Shown: positions 21,516-32,368 of the stretch, one piece after another
Layout: each line of letters begins with the position of its first letter
Position numbering within the stretch: position 1 is the stretch's first letter
Assembly: GCF_002847015.1 (NCBI RefSeq)
Contig: NZ_CP025085.1
Coordinates: 3,162,001-3,226,000 of the forward strand
Reading direction: 5' to 3'
DNA length: 64,000 bases
Source of the DNA: Prodigiosinella confusarubida
GTDB taxonomy: Bacteria > Pseudomonadota > Gammaproteobacteria > Enterobacterales > Enterobacteriaceae
Position numbers and translations under genes: made by a program
The notes under the pieces: generated by a model
Seen by the model: the letters and a program-made list of their open reading frames with translations, nothing else
Database searches by the model: none
Told to the model about the DNA's origin: nothing

Positions 21516-22196
21516 ATGTCACAAACGCCAATTGAGCTAAAAGGCAGTAGCTTTACCTTATCGGTTGTTCATTTGTATGATCAACAACCCGAGGTGGTTT
21601 ATCAGGCACTGCAAGAAAAGATCGAGCAGGCTCCCGCGTTTTTTAAAAATGCGCCGGTCGTAATTAATATTTCGATGCTGACTGCAGAAGCAAACTGGAC
21701 AAAACTGCAGCAAGCCATTTCGTCCACCGGGTTACGTGTTGTCGGCGTCAGCGGGTGTAAAGATGCAAAGTTGAAAGCGGCGATCGAACAAGCCGGTTTG
21801 CCGCTGTTAAGCGAAGGGAAAGGCAAACATCGGGTGACGGAGCCTGTTGCACCAGCGACAGTCAAAACCAAGATGGTGAACACTCCGGTGCGTTCCGGTC
21901 AACAGATTTATGCTCGCAACTGCGATCTTATCATCACCAGCAGCGTTAGCGCAGGCGCCGAAGTGATCGCCGACGGTAACATACATATTTATGGCATGAT
22001 GCGGGGCCGCGCCCTGGCAGGCGTATCTGGCGATGTTCAAAGCCAGATTTTTTGCACGCATCTGTCTGCTGAACTGGTATCCATCGCCGGTCGATACTGG
22101 CTCAGTGACCAGATACCGGAATCCTATTTAGGACAGGCTGCACGGTTAAATCTCAACCTGCTGGATAACGTTCTAAACATCAAACCTCTAGATTAA
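21516..22196 (+). CDS. minC: Septum site-determining protein MinC
   Basis: This 226-residue inhibitor of FtsZ polymerisation has an N-terminal FtsZ-binding domain ([25 protein letters not shown]) and a C-terminal beta-helix domain ([36 protein letters not shown], then LRGRALAG-type repeats) that binds MinD and dimerises. It is carried to the membrane poles by MinD. It is the first gene of minCDE, 21 bases ahead of minD. Confidence 0.97.
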   Translation: MSQTPIELKGSSFTLSVVHLYDQQPEVVYQALQEKIEQAPAFFKNAPVVINISMLTAEANWTKLQQAISSTGLRVVGVSGCKDAKLKAAIEQAGLPLLSEGKGKHRVTEPVAPATVKTKMVNTPVRSGQQIYARNCDLIITSSVSAGAEVIADGNIHIYGMMRGRALAGVSGDVQSQIFCTHLSAELVSIAGRYWLSDQIPESYLGQAARLNLNLLDNVLNIKPLD

Positions 22197-22217
22197 GCCC
22201 TTGACAAGGAATCATTT

Positions 22218-23030
22218 ATGGCACGCATCATTGTTGTTACATCGGGTAAAGGGGGCGTTGGCAAGACCACTTCAAGTGCGGCCATTGCTACCGGTTTAGC
22301 CCAAAAAGGGAAGAAGACGGTTGTCATTGATTTTGACATCGGTCTTCGTAACCTTGACCTGATTATGGGATGTGAACGCCGGGTGGTTTACGATTTTGTG
22401 AATGTCATTCAAGGTGATGCCACTCTAAACCAGGCATTGATCAAGGATAAACGCACCGAGAATCTGTACATTCTGCCCGCTTCCCAGACCCGAGATAAAG
22501 AGGCGTTAACCCGCGATGGCGTGGAAAACGTACTTAACACTCTGGCCGAAATGGAGTTCGAGTTTATCATCTGCGACTCGCCAGCCGGTATTGAGACTGG
22601 AGCGCTGATGGCGCTTTATTTCGCTGATGAAGCCGTTATCACCACCAATCCGGAGGTTTCTTCAGTACGCGACTCCGATCGCATTCTGGGTATCCTCTCT
22701 TCCAAATCACGTCGTTCTGAACGCTCCGAAGAGCCGATTAAAGAGCATCTGCTGCTGACCCGTTATAATCCAGGCCGCGTTAATCGTGGTGATATGCTCA
22801 GTATGGAAGACGTACTGGAAATTCTGCGCATTCCCGTGCTTGGTGTTATTCCGGAAGACCAGTCAGTGCTCCGGGCATCAAACCAGGGTGAACCCATCAT
22901 TCTGGATGGGGACTCCGATGCCGGGAAAGCGTATGCTGATACTGTGGATCGTTTGTTAGGAGAAGAACGGCCTTATCGCTTCATTGAGGAAGAGAAGAAA
23001 GGTTTCCTTAAACGACTTTTTGGGGGATAA
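22218..23030 (+). CDS. minD: Septum site-determining ATPase MinD
   Basis: This 270-residue ParA/MinD ATPase has the deviant Walker A GKGGVGKTT (residues 10-18), the switch region DFDIGLRNLDLIMG and a C-terminal amphipathic membrane-targeting helix (KKGFLKRLFGG). ATP binding dimerises it on the membrane, where it recruits MinC; MinE stimulates hydrolysis and drives pole-to-pole oscillation. It lies in an operon with minE 3 bases downstream. Confidence 0.98.
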   Translation: MARIIVVTSGKGGVGKTTSSAAIATGLAQKGKKTVVIDFDIGLRNLDLIMGCERRVVYDFVNVIQGDATLNQALIKDKRTENLYILPASQTRDKEALTRDGVENVLNTLAEMEFEFIICDSPAGIETGALMALYFADEAVITTNPEVSSVRDSDRILGILSSKSRRSERSEEPIKEHLLLTRYNPGRVNRGDMLSMEDVLEILRIPVLGVIPEDQSVLRASNQGEPIILDGDSDAGKAYADTVDRLLGEERPYRFIEEEKKGFLKRLFGG

Positions 23031-23033
23031 ATA

Positions 23034-23303
23034 ATGGCCCTACTTGATTTTTTTCTGTCCCGAAAAAAAACGACAGCAAATATTGCCAAGGAACGGCTGC
23101 AAATTATTGTCGCGGAACGACGTCGGGGGGACAGTGAGCCCCATTATTTGCCGCAATTAAAGCGGGATATTTTAGAGGTCATCTGTAAATATGTACAGAT
23201 AGATCCCGAAATGGTGACAGTTCAGCTAGAACAGAAAGGCGATGATATATCGGTGCTTGAACTGAATGTGACATTGCCTGAACCTGAAGAAACACCTAAA
23301 TGA
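23034..23303 (+). CDS. minE: Cell division topological specificity factor MinE
   Basis: This 89-residue protein has the N-terminal anti-MinCD region ([30 protein letters not shown]) and a C-terminal dimerisation domain ending [16 protein letters not shown]. It stimulates the MinD ATPase and confines division inhibition to the poles. It ends the min operon; the hairpin at 23,322 may terminate the transcript. Confidence 0.98.
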   Translation: MALLDFFLSRKKTTANIAKERLQIIVAERRRGDSEPHYLPQLKRDILEVICKYVQIDPEMVTVQLEQKGDDISVLELNVTLPEPEETPK

Positions 23304-23321
23304 TCCCTCCGTTCTAATTAT

Positions 23322-23342
23322 CCCCTGCAGAAATTGCAGGGG
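23322..23342 (+). terminator. Hairpin after minE
   Basis: The 8-bp stem CCCCTGCA/TGCAGGGG has a 5-base loop and is 18 bases past the minE stop. It has no strong T-run, so termination may be weak or Rho-assisted. Confidence 0.5.
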
Positions 23343-23508
23343 ATTCCATATTTATCTAGCGTTACTGCTTGTTCTTATTTTAACCTTCCTACGAACAATT
23401 TCATTACTATTAATAAGCCAGACTAATTATTCTCTCTGAATTACCATAACAGGACAGCAGCAGAGAATATTCATGGTGGGATAAAATATCACCTACGCTG
23501 ACAAAAAA

Positions 23509-24630
23509 TTAATAGTTCGCCAAAATTTCTCGCAATGCGTCACCCAATAATTCATTACGCCAACCAGCAAGCAGCTCGGGTTTGCTTTCCTGATGTGCTA
23601 ATTTCCAGTGCCAATTCAACAGACGATTAATTTGGCGGCGGGAGGCCAGCAATTCAGCAGATAAACCACTATGCTCACTACAGCTTTGAATTAGCGACTT
23701 GATCTCTTTAAAGACTTTTTTATAACCAGGATATTCGATCAGATTGATTACTGGTGGTGGATAATCCGCCTCGGCCAAATTACGGCTCTCCTCCACCAGC
23801 ATTAACAAGGTTTTACCATGATAGCGGATTTCCGGACCGCTTAATCCCAAAGAATCCATCTCACCCAATGAATTTGGCAGGAAACGAGCAACCTGCCAGA
23901 GATGTTCTTCCCTGACAATAAAATTAACCGCACTATCACGCTCTCGGGCTTTACGTAACCGCCAATCGGCCAATCGCTGCAAACAAGCCAGATGGCACCC
24001 CCGCAACTGCCAGGCATTATTGATATCTCGATACGCCAGCGCTGGATCGACAACCTCTTGACGACGCTGACAAAGCAGCTTGCATTCATCCAGTGCCGCC
24101 TCTAACCAGCCCGCTACTTTAGCTTCCTCCACCAGCCTCAAGGCCATCGGTAACAGATAAAACACATCGGCGGCGGCATAGTCACACTGTTTCTCACTTA
24201 GTGGACGAGCGATCCAATCCGTGCGTGACTCGCTTTTATCCACTGTAACCTGCATATACTCCTCTACCAGCGTTGCAAAACCACAAGAAAGCGGACGGCC
24301 AAGGAAAGCCGCCAGGATCTGGGTATCAATAAAAGGTGTAGGAGTCATACCGAACGCATTGAGAAACACTTCAAGATCTTCACTGCCTGCATGCAGGAAT
24401 TTCACTACCTGCACATCCTGTAACAACGCCTTAAACGGCGTCCAATCGCTGATAGCCAACGGATCAATAAGCGAAAGCGCATCACCGTCATACAATTGAA
24501 TCAATCCCAATTGCGGATAATAAGTGCGGGTGCGGACAAATTCGGTGTCCAGCGCCACATGAGTGACACGGCGCGCCTGCATACAAACCTGCTGTAACCC
24601 GGCATCGGTAGTGATTAACTGATAATTCAA
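23509..24630 (-). CDS. rnd: Ribonuclease D
   Basis: This 373-residue 3'-5' exoribonuclease takes part in tRNA 3' maturation. It has DEDD motifs: ALDTEFVRTRTYYPQLGLIQLY (ExoI), LHAGSEDLEVF (ExoII) and CDYAAADVFYLLPMALRLVEE (ExoIII with Tyr), followed by two HRDC domains. A TTG start at 24,630 (giving LNYQLITTDAGLQ) is chosen because it matches the E. coli protein, which is known to use UUG. An ATG 14 codons upstream is in frame but would add an unconserved extension. Confidence 0.93.
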   Translation of the reverse strand: MNYQLITTDAGLQQVCMQARRVTHVALDTEFVRTRTYYPQLGLIQLYDGDALSLIDPLAISDWTPFKALLQDVQVVKFLHAGSEDLEVFLNAFGMTPTPFIDTQILAAFLGRPLSCGFATLVEEYMQVTVDKSESRTDWIARPLSEKQCDYAAADVFYLLPMALRLVEEAKVAGWLEAALDECKLLCQRRQEVVDPALAYRDINNAWQLRGCHLACLQRLADWRLRKARERDSAVNFIVREEHLWQVARFLPNSLGEMDSLGLSGPEIRYHGKTLLMLVEESRNLAEADYPPPVINLIEYPGYKKVFKEIKSLIQSCSEHSGLSAELLASRRQINRLLNWHWKLAHQESKPELLAGWRNELLGDALREILANY

Positions 24631-24862
24631 AACATCGTTCTCTTGGTTGTGTCCAACAAATGGTTGTGACAATAAAAATAAAGCCGGTCAAACCGGCGTT
24701 CAGAATAGTGCGCCAGACTGCCCAATAATGGGCACAATACGAAGGAATGGGTATCACCCTTGGCTTAGAAACACTGGCTGTGACTGATGAGGCTATCATA
24801 ACGTGTTCTGCTGATTCAGTCAGGCCTGTTCAATATACCTTTTTCGCAAGAGCAGGCATCAT

Positions 24863-26533
24863 TCAGGCGGCTGATTGATCACTACGTAATTCCCGGCGCA
24901 GGATCTTACCGACCATAGACTTCGGTAATTCATCTCGAAACTCAAAAAGTCTGGGGACTTTGTAACCCGTAAGGTTTCGACGACAGTGCGTAATCAGTTC
25001 ATCTTCCGTCAGAGAGGGATCCCGGCGGACCACAAAAACTTTTACCGCCTCACCGGAAAACTCACTGGGCACACCAATAGCTGCAACTTCAGACACTTTG
25101 GGATGTTGACTGACCACTTCCTCAATTTCATTCGGATAGACATTAAAACCAGACACCAGAATCATGTCTTTCTTGCGATCGACAATTCGCAAAAAACCCT
25201 GTTCATCTGCGGTCACAATATCACCGGTGAGCAGCCAGCCCTCTTTCAATATATCCTCGGTTGCTGCAGGCTGTTGCCAATAACCCCCCATCACCTGTGG
25301 CCCACGTACCCATAACTCACCAGGTTCACCCGGTTCAACATCATTGCCATCTTCACCTACAATGCGAACATCGGTAGAGGATACCGGTAAACCGATACTG
25401 CCATTGTAATGTTTCAGATCATAAGGATTACCCGTTACCAGTGGTGAGCTTTCTGTCAGTCCATAGCCTTCCAGTATGTGATGTCCGGTCAGCTTTTCCC
25501 AACGCTCAGCCACCGTTTTCTGTACTGATGCCCCACCGCCCACCGACAGGCGCAGTGTGGATAAATCCAGTTGTTGAAATTCACGGTTATTCAACAGCGC
25601 GTTGAATAGCGTATTGACACCCGTCATCGCGGTAATAGAGTATCGGCTGAACTCTTTCACCATTTCCGGGATGTCTCGAGGATTGGTAATCAGCAGATTC
25701 TGTCCACCCATTTCAACAAACAACAGGCAGTTCACTGTCAGGGCATAAATGTGATACATCGGCAATGCAGTGACAACCAGTTCATGTCCCTCTTGCAATA
25801 GCGGACTGTAGGCCGCCTTCGCCTGCATCAGATTAGCCTGCATATTGCGGTGCGTCAGCATCGCTCCTTTGGGTATACCGGTCGTACCACCGGTGTACTG
25901 CAAAAAAGCCAGATCATCGTTAGTAATATCCGGCTTCACATACTGTAGCCGGCGCCCCTGCTGCAAAGCGAGACGGAATGAGATGGCACCCGGTAGGTGA
26001 TATTTCGGTACCAGTCGCTTGATATATTTCACCACAAAGTTAACCAGTGTCCCCTTGACCGTAGAAAGCTGATCTCCCATACGAGTCAAAATAACGTGCT
26101 TAACTTGCGTGTTATAAACCACTTTTTCCAGCGTATGCGCAAAATTGGAAACAATCACAATAGCACTGGCACCACTGTCTTTAAGCTGATACTCCAACTC
26201 GCGAGGGGTATAGAGCGGGTTGATATTTACCACAACCATACCGGCACGCAAAACACCGAATAGCGCCACCGGATATTGCAATAAATTAGGCATCATCAGT
26301 GCAATGCGATCACCTTTCTGCAGTTTCAGTTGGTTTTGCAAATAGGCGGCAAACGCTCGACTGCGCTCTTCCAACTTGCGGAAGGTCATCACCTCCCCCA
26401 TATTAATAAACGCAGGTTGAACGGCATAGCGTGTCACCGCATTTTCAAACAACTCAATCAGGGATGAATAACGATCCGGATCAATTTCAGCCGGCACATC
26501 GACCGGGTAACGGGCTAGCCAGATTTTTTCCAA
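24863..26533 (-). CDS. fadD: Long-chain acyl-CoA synthetase FadD
   Basis: This 556-residue enzyme activates imported fatty acids to acyl-CoA at the inner membrane. It has the AMP-binding motif [18 protein letters not shown], the [10 protein letters not shown] adenylate motif and the FACS signature NGWLLTGDI-like segment with [26 protein letters not shown] start (26,533) with AGGGAG 8 bases upstream gives [14 protein letters not shown], aligned with E. coli FadD, which also uses UUG. The frame is open 11 codons further upstream. Confidence 0.95.
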   Translation of the reverse strand: MEKIWLARYPVDVPAEIDPDRYSSLIELFENAVTRYAVQPAFINMGEVMTFRKLEERSRAFAAYLQNQLKLQKGDRIALMMPNLLQYPVALFGVLRAGMVVVNINPLYTPRELEYQLKDSGASAIVIVSNFAHTLEKVVYNTQVKHVILTRMGDQLSTVKGTLVNFVVKYIKRLVPKYHLPGAISFRLALQQGRRLQYVKPDITNDDLAFLQYTGGTTGIPKGAMLTHRNMQANLMQAKAAYSPLLQEGHELVVTALPMYHIYALTVNCLLFVEMGGQNLLITNPRDIPEMVKEFSRYSITAMTGVNTLFNALLNNREFQQLDLSTLRLSVGGGASVQKTVAERWEKLTGHHILEGYGLTESSPLVTGNPYDLKHYNGSIGLPVSSTDVRIVGEDGNDVEPGEPGELWVRGPQVMGGYWQQPAATEDILKEGWLLTGDIVTADEQGFLRIVDRKKDMILVSGFNVYPNEIEEVVSQHPKVSEVAAIGVPSEFSGEAVKVFVVRRDPSLTEDELITHCRRNLTGYKVPRLFEFRDELPKSMVGKILRRELRSDQSAA

Positions 26534-26739
26534 GGCGACACTCCCTAGATTTTTTCTTAGTGGCATGCTCAGTCCCAGTCTTGAGTGGCTTTTAACATTA
26601 TTTTAACGCGACTTGCTCACTGGAAAATAAACAATGTCCAGGTTGAGAGGCCGATCACTTATTTCAACATCTTACAATCAATGCAAAAAATAAGGCGACC
26701 AAAGTCGCCTCTACAACAACAAATAGCATTACGCCATTG

Positions 26740-27321
26740 TTATTCTGTCACTACTGACTCAATCTGGGCAGGTCCGTATTCCATACTATCGCCCCAACCA
26801 GGTCCCCAGCCATATGGATATCGCTGTCCCCACCACGGATCATAAGCACGCGGCGGCAGAATCACCTGTTGAACCACACGCCAACGCTTATAACCCTGGA
26901 CATCAATTACCACATAACGATAAGGCCTATGACCAATTGTGCCTTGTTCTGTCCCGGTAATAGGTCCGACAACTGTCACCAGTTGGTTTTTAAAATCCAC
27001 TGGTTCGAGGAAACCTTTTACATAAGCAATAAAACGCCCATCGGAGAGTGCGCCCAGGCGCGGACGAGCGCCATCATCTAGCGGCATACTGCTGATTTCC
27101 AAGCGAGTTCTATCCGCCTCATTACGAATACCAACCACTCGTCCACCGAAACGTGACTCTTGGCCGACGTACAACGAAGGAGCATTCATTACTCGAACCA
27201 AATCAGTCTGCGGTGTCGGAGAGGTTCCCCTAATCGCTTCCGGCACCGTCACACAGCCAGTTAACAATCCGCCGGTCACCAGCAGTACACCATACATTTT
27301 GAAACGTAGTGATGAATACAT
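26740..27321 (-). CDS. yeaY: Slp-family outer-membrane lipoprotein (YeaY-like)
   Basis: This lipoprotein has a short signal ([23 protein letters not shown]) with lipobox LTGC, followed by [31 protein letters not shown] typical of the Slp family. The Pro/Gly/Trp-rich C-terminus ([18 protein letters not shown]) is like E. coli YeaY. The start was set at 27,321 so the protein begins with the signal peptide; the frame extends 18 codons upstream. The physiological role is uncertain. Gene order fadD-yeaY-tsaB is as in E. coli. Confidence 0.88.
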   Translation of the reverse strand: MYSSLRFKMYGVLLVTGGLLTGCVTVPEAIRGTSPTPQTDLVRVMNAPSLYVGQESRFGGRVVGIRNEADRTRLEISSMPLDDGARPRLGALSDGRFIAYVKGFLEPVDFKNQLVTVVGPITGTEQGTIGHRPYRYVVIDVQGYKRWRVVQQVILPPRAYDPWWGQRYPYGWGPGWGDSMEYGPAQIESVVTE

Positions 27322-27419
27322 GATCTGAACACCACACCAAGAGTGATTGATTGCCATAGCACGCACCTTTTTCATAACCTGATAGTTAGACTATAAGGCA
27401 TTCCCTAAGTTGCGGTTTA

Positions 27420-28118
27420 CTACCGGCCCGGTAACTTTTTCCATGTGACTTCATTGCGTAAATAGCATGGCTGAGCCATCTCGACACTCACTGACAGCCC
27501 CGCCTGCCACTGCTGGATAGCCAGTGGCAACATATCTTCAGCATGTGGCAACAGCACGCCACTATCCTGTAATGAAATAACCGGATGACGCACTAAATCC
27601 GGATAAGTTTGCCAACCAGTACCTGCTGTGGCCCAGTTGCCTTCAAGTGTTGCCGTCTGCATCTGTACCTGTTGCGGTGTCAACACCGCTTCCGTATCAC
27701 CACCTAACCAGGCACCGTTAGCATCGTGGCGATACTCTGCCCAATACACTTCGCTCATTCTGGCATCAATAGCGGCCAGAACCTGGGTAGCACCGGTAAG
27801 CCGGAATGCACCCTGCGCCATTGTCGCCAGCGTAGAAATGCCAATCATCGGCAAATTTGCGCCCAAGGCCAGCCCTTGCGCAATACCAATACCAATGCGA
27901 ACGCCAGTAAAACTTCCCGGCCCTTGTCCGAAAGCCAGCACGTCCAGGTCGCAGAGCGACAGACTGGATTCGGTCAGGATTTGTTGCACCATCGGCAATA
28001 CACGCTGGGTATGTTCGCGGGGACAAACTTCAAATAACGAATGGATTTCACCATCATTCCATAGTGCAACAGAACAGGCTTCTGTTGCGGTATCAAGCGC
28101 TAAAATTCGCGTAGACAT
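27420..28118 (-). CDS. tsaB: tRNA t6A modification protein TsaB
   Basis: This 232-residue ASKHA-fold protein scaffolds the TsaBDE complex that makes threonylcarbamoyl-adenosine 37 in tRNA. Landmarks are [16 protein letters not shown] at the N-terminus, [22 protein letters not shown] (about 65-86) and MSEVYWAEY. It lacks the metal ligands of its paralogue TsaD, as expected. It is essential in most bacteria. Confidence 0.96.
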   Translation of the reverse strand: MSTRILALDTATEACSVALWNDGEIHSLFEVCPREHTQRVLPMVQQILTESSLSLCDLDVLAFGQGPGSFTGVRIGIGIAQGLALGANLPMIGISTLATMAQGAFRLTGATQVLAAIDARMSEVYWAEYRHDANGAWLGGDTEAVLTPQQVQMQTATLEGNWATAGTGWQTYPDLVRHPVISLQDSGVLLPHAEDMLPLAIQQWQAGLSVSVEMAQPCYLRNEVTWKKLPGR

Positions 28119-28186
28119 GCCGACCTCAGGCAGGGAGAAAAAATCTTAACGGCGCGCATGATAGCACAGCGCCAAATGGATTGCCG

Positions 28187-30100
28187 TCACGGTTTCATCG
28201 TCAGGAAATCAATTGCCTGAGCGATATCCCGCGTGCGAGGTGCAGGTGGCAGGCTATTGAGAAAAACCTCGCCATAAGGACGCATAACCAAACGGCTGTC
28301 GCAGATAACCAGCACGCCGCGGTCATCAACATCGCGGATCAGGCGTCCCACACCTTGCTTCAGTGTGATCACTGCATCTGGCAGTTGTATTTCACCAAAA
28401 GGATCACCGCCATGCACACGACAATCTTCCATTCGTGCTTTCAGCAATGGGTCATCTGGTGAGGTAAAAGGGAGCTTATCGATAATCACACAGGATAGCG
28501 CATCCCCACGCACATCAACGCCTTCCCAGAAACTGCTGGTTGCCACCAGTAACGCATTGCCAGCGGAGATAAACTGAGACAACAACTGTGGTTTACTGGT
28601 TTCTCCCTGTAATAACACGGGTAGCGTCAATGATGCACGAAACTCAGCCGCCAGATCGCGCATCATCTGATGCGAGGTACACAACATAAAACAGCGCCCC
28701 TGATTCGCCTCAATTAACGGACACAATATGCGGGCGAGCTGTTTTGCCGCACCAGGGCGGTTAGTTTCCGGCAGGTAACGCGGGACACACAGTAATGTCT
28801 GACGCGTGTAATCAAAAGGGCTAGGCAATAACAACGTAGTGGCATTATCCAGACCAAGACGCGACGTAAAATGTGCAAGCTGATCATTCACTGACAGGGT
28901 GGCTGAGGTAAATATCCAACTGACGGGTTTTTCTTTCATCACATCACGGAAGCGATCCGCCACCGACAAGGGTGTCAGTGCCAATACAAAATGGCGGGCA
29001 TTGCATTCATACCAGTAGCTATAACCTGATTGCTGAACATCCAACAGACGTTTCAGACGGCTACGAAACAGCGTTGCGCGATCAAAAGCGGCATCAAGCA
29101 ATGCCGAACGTCCCAGGGATAGTTTTGCCACGTCATAGCAAAGCTCAAGCGCATCATCAAGCAGTGTCAGTGAGCGTTGAAGAGATGCGTCTGTGACAAT
29201 GTCACGTAAGTTACCCCGAAAACCGGGATCACCCAGCGCCAGACGAAAATCCTGTGTACTTTGCGTTAACCGATCAGCACTTTTCTGCAACTGTGCGGCA
29301 TCACGGACTTCGGTGCGGTAGGCAATAATCATGTCTTTCGCCAGGTCCATCAGTTGGCGACTGGAAAGCTGCTGACCAAAATATTGGCTGGCGATATCCG
29401 GAATCTGATGTGCTTCATCAAAAATAACCACATCGCTATCTGGAATCAGTTCGGCGAAGCCACTCTCTTTTACCACCATATCAGCCAGATATAGATGATG
29501 ATTTACCACGACAACATCCGCGTCCATCGCACGCCGACGTGCCTTGACGACAAAACAGTCTTTATAGTGAGGGCAATCGCTTCCCAGGCAATTGTCGTTG
29601 GTACTGGTGACCAACGGCCAGACCTGACTGTCTTCGGCTACTTCACCACAGTTACCGATGTCGCCATCCAACGTTTCTGATGACCACCGCCGTAGCCATA
29701 CCAGTTCTCTCAGGGTTTCCACCGGCAGATCCCCCCCCGCCAGTGATTGCTGTTCAAGCCGCTCGGTACACAGATAATTAGCGCGTCCTTTCAGCAACGC
29801 CAACGATCCCTGATAATTCAGAGCTTGTGCCACGGTAGGCAAATCGCGGCTATAAAGCTGATCTTGCAAGGCTTTTGAACCGGTGGAGATAATGACTTTC
29901 TTGCCGGAACGTAATGCCGGGGCCAAATAGGCATACGTCTTACCGGTGCCGGTTCCCGCTTCCACCACCAATGGTTGTTGTTGTGCGATGGCCTTTTCTA
30001 CCGCCGCTGCCATTTGCCGCTGTGGCTCACGCGGTTTAAATCCGCTGATGGCCAGTGCCAACACACCATCGGTTGCAAAATCGTCGCTTACTGATGCCAC
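28187..30100 (-). CDS. yoaA: DinG-family DNA helicase YoaA
   Basis: This 637-residue XPD/DinG-type 5'-3' helicase has Walker A VEAGTGTGKTYAYL (about 45-58) and DEAH (VIFDEAHQIPD). Iron-sulfur-type cysteines (CTERLE...CGEV...CLGSDCPHYKDCF) lie between them, with SATLSVNDQL and GVGRLIRDVDDRG as later motifs. YoaA works with HolC in repair of stalled forks in E. coli. It is divergent from the RidA-family gene. Confidence 0.95.
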   Translation of the reverse strand: MASVSDDFATDGVLALAISGFKPREPQRQMAAAVEKAIAQQQPLVVEAGTGTGKTYAYLAPALRSGKKVIISTGSKALQDQLYSRDLPTVAQALNYQGSLALLKGRANYLCTERLEQQSLAGGDLPVETLRELVWLRRWSSETLDGDIGNCGEVAEDSQVWPLVTSTNDNCLGSDCPHYKDCFVVKARRRAMDADVVVVNHHLYLADMVVKESGFAELIPDSDVVIFDEAHQIPDIASQYFGQQLSSRQLMDLAKDMIIAYRTEVRDAAQLQKSADRLTQSTQDFRLALGDPGFRGNLRDIVTDASLQRSLTLLDDALELCYDVAKLSLGRSALLDAAFDRATLFRSRLKRLLDVQQSGYSYWYECNARHFVLALTPLSVADRFRDVMKEKPVSWIFTSATLSVNDQLAHFTSRLGLDNATTLLLPSPFDYTRQTLLCVPRYLPETNRPGAAKQLARILCPLIEANQGRCFMLCTSHQMMRDLAAEFRASLTLPVLLQGETSKPQLLSQFISAGNALLVATSSFWEGVDVRGDALSCVIIDKLPFTSPDDPLLKARMEDCRVHGGDPFGEIQLPDAVITLKQGVGRLIRDVDDRGVLVICDSRLVMRPYGEVFLNSLPPAPRTRDIAQAIDFLTMKP

Positions 30101-30265
30101 TCTGCCTCTCTTGATTTCTGATGTTCCAGAACAGATATTGGAGGCTGATTATGTCAAGCCTGTCCTCAGGGCACCACTTTAATCAACCGCTAAAGAATGC
30201 AGTGGTGAAAGAATATGGTAGTCTCATGCACTTTATCGTCATGGCTGAATACGAGGTCACCAATG

Positions 30266-30610
30266 ATGTCAATCACCCGCATCAATCCAGAACAACGCTG
30301 GTCGGATGCTGTCATTTACAATCACACGTTGTACTATACCAGCGTGCCGGAAAATCTGGATGAAGATGCACAGGCGCAGACTGAAAACGCGCTGGCTGCA
30401 CTGGATAGTGTTTTACAACAAGCAGGAACGGATAAAAGCCGTCTGTTGGATGTCACCATTTTTCTGGCTGATGCAGGGGACTTTGCGGCCATGAATGTCG
30501 CCTGGGATGCCTGGGTCGTTTCCGGCAGTGCCCCGGTTCGCTGCACCGTACAGGCAAAACTGATGAACCCGCGATTTAAGGTCGAAATCAAAGCTATTGC
30601 GGCGATCTGA
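30266..30610 (+). CDS. yoaB: RidA-family protein (YoaB-like)
   Basis: This 114-residue member of the RidA/YjgF family has the typical RWSDAVIYNHTLYYTSVPENL start, IFLADAGDFAAMN and the active-site Arg in the end motif APVRCTVQAKLMNPRFKVEI. Relatives hydrolyse reactive imines/enamines. The start was placed to match E. coli YoaB; an ATG one codon upstream is closer to the GAGG ribosome site and may be the real one. It is divergent from yoaA, as in E. coli. Confidence 0.92.
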   Translation: MSITRINPEQRWSDAVIYNHTLYYTSVPENLDEDAQAQTENALAALDSVLQQAGTDKSRLLDVTIFLADAGDFAAMNVAWDAWVVSGSAPVRCTVQAKLMNPRFKVEIKAIAAI

Positions 30611-30628
30611 CTGACAGAGAATGCGGTG

Positions 30629-30826
30629 TTATTCCTGGTCCGCATTCTCATCATCTTCATCATCAAACATGGCGGAAACGTTCTCCCCCTGATGGCTCTG
30701 ACGTAGCGCCGCAGCAACCAGAGCGATTGCTTCACCACTACTTAACCCTTCAGCCATAAGCGCGTGAATTTCCTCCACTGCCTGCTGTTGCTGTTCATGC
30801 GTCAACGCCGGGGTACCTGCGTACAT
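30629..30826 (-). CDS. yoaH: UPF0181 protein YoaH
   Basis: This 65-residue conserved enterobacterial protein ([42 protein letters not shown]) has an acidic tail. It is small, helical and of unknown function. It is convergent with yoaB and precedes pabB divergently, the E. coli arrangement. Confidence 0.92.
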   Translation of the reverse strand: MYAGTPALTHEQQQQAVEEIHALMAEGLSSGEAIALVAAALRQSHQGENVSAMFDDEDDENADQE

Positions 30827-30976
30827 TGTTATTCTCCTGAAACGGTTTTCATCATGATACGTTGTACGGCTGCGCCGTATGCCTACAATTTATGGTACGC
30901 TTACATGTCTGAAATTGGCCATTAATCTACATTAACCACATACTCCGGCCATCAGCATGATAAGAACCGAGAACCT

Positions 30977-32368
30977 ATGCAAACCCCGATAGTCTACCAT
31001 GCACTTCCATACCAGCCTGATGCTTTATTAACGCTTTTCGCTGCATTATCACACCGCCCCTGGTCGATGCTGTTGCATTCCGGCTTCGCCGAACACGTGC
31101 ATAACCGGTTCGACATACTTGTCTCCGACCCATTAGTCACCTTGCAGACCCGTGGAAACAGCACCGAAATTGATGCAGATGGTCACTGTCATATTTCTGA
31201 ACAAGACCCGTTCAGTCTGCTAAAACAGCAGATGGACACGCTTGGCCTTCACGCGGACTCCCATCCTGATTTTCCATTTCAGGGCGGTGCACTGGGATTG
31301 TTTGGTTATGACTTAGGACGCCGGGTAGAGCGAATCCCCAGTATTGCCCTTCAGGATATCGATGTACCGGATATGGCTGTAGGCCTCTATGACTGGGCAT
31401 TGATTGCCGACCACCATAAGCAAACCTTGACACTGGTGGTACATGGCAATCCCGATGCCCGACTAACCTGGCTTAATGCGCTGCCTGCCGCGGTTCACCC
31501 CCGTGATTTCAGACTCAGTAGTCCCTGGCAAGCCAATATGTCCCGGCAGCAGTACGGTGAAAAATTCCGCCGTATTCAGGATTATCTGCACGCTGGTGAT
31601 TGTTATCAGGTCAATCTGACACAACGTTTCCACGCACATTACGACGGCGATGAGTGGCAGGCATTTCTGCGTCTTTCAGCCAGTAATCGCGCACCATTTT
31701 CCGCCTTTCTCCGGCTACCTGAAAACACGATCATCAGCACCTCGCCAGAACGTTTTCTGTGGTTGCATGATAACCAGATCCAGACTCGCCCAATCAAAGG
31801 GACATTGCCGCGATTAGCTGATGCGAAAGACGATGCCAGACAAGCTGAGCGGCTGGCATCGTCAGACAAAGACCGAGCAGAGAACCTTATGATTGTCGAT
31901 CTGCTGCGCAACGACATTGGCCGGGTGGCTGTTCCTGGTACTGTCAGCGTCCCTGAATTGTTCATCATTGAGCCATTCCCGGCAGTACATCATCTCGTCA
32001 GCACCATTGAAGCCACACTACCGGACCACCAGCATGCCACGGATCTGCTTCGGGCCTGTTTTCCCGGTGGTTCTATTACCGGTGCACCGAAAGTCCGAGC
32101 GATGGAGATTATTGAAGAACTGGAGCCACAACGACGTACTGCATATTGTGGCAGTATTGGTTATTTGAGCGTCTGTGGCACAATGGATACCAATATTACT
32201 ATCCGTACCCTGGTCACCGCTCAACACACGATTTACTGCTGGGCAGGTGGCGGTATTGTCGCCGACAGTCAGGAGCAATCGGAATATCAGGAAACATTTG
32301 ACAAAGTTGGGCGGATCTTACCGTTACTAGAACAAACTATTCCGGACAAAACAGGCATTGATTCGTGA
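30977..32368 (+). CDS. pabB: Aminodeoxychorismate synthase component I
   Basis: This 463-residue chorismate-utilising enzyme works with PabA to make 4-amino-4-deoxychorismate for folate synthesis. The C-terminal chorismate-binding domain holds RPIKGTLPR (the catalytic Lys region), DRAENLMIVDLLRNDIGRV, FPGGSITGAPKVRAMEIIEELEP and RTAYCGSIGYL. The length matches E. coli PabB. Its stop overlaps the start of nudL. Confidence 0.96.
   Translation: MQTPIVYHALPYQPDALLTLFAALSHRPWSMLLHSGFAEHVHNRFDILVSDPLVTLQTRGNSTEIDADGHCHISEQDPFSLLKQQMDTLGLHADSHPDFPFQGGALGLFGYDLGRRVERIPSIALQDIDVPDMAVGLYDWALIADHHKQTLTLVVHGNPDARLTWLNALPAAVHPRDFRLSSPWQANMSRQQYGEKFRRIQDYLHAGDCYQVNLTQRFHAHYDGDEWQAFLRLSASNRAPFSAFLRLPENTIISTSPERFLWLHDNQIQTRPIKGTLPRLADAKDDARQAERLASSDKDRAENLMIVDLLRNDIGRVAVPGTVSVPELFIIEPFPAVHHLVSTIEATLPDHQHATDLLRACFPGGSITGAPKVRAMEIIEELEPQRRTAYCGSIGYLSVCGTMDTNITIRTLVTAQHTIYCWAGGGIVADSQEQSEYQETFDKVGRILPLLEQTIPDKTGIDS

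Noticed and set aside
30100-30150. LexA box for yoaA (CTGATGTTCCAGAACAG)
   Set aside because: The spacing between CTG and CAG is 11 instead of 10 bases and the arms are imperfect.
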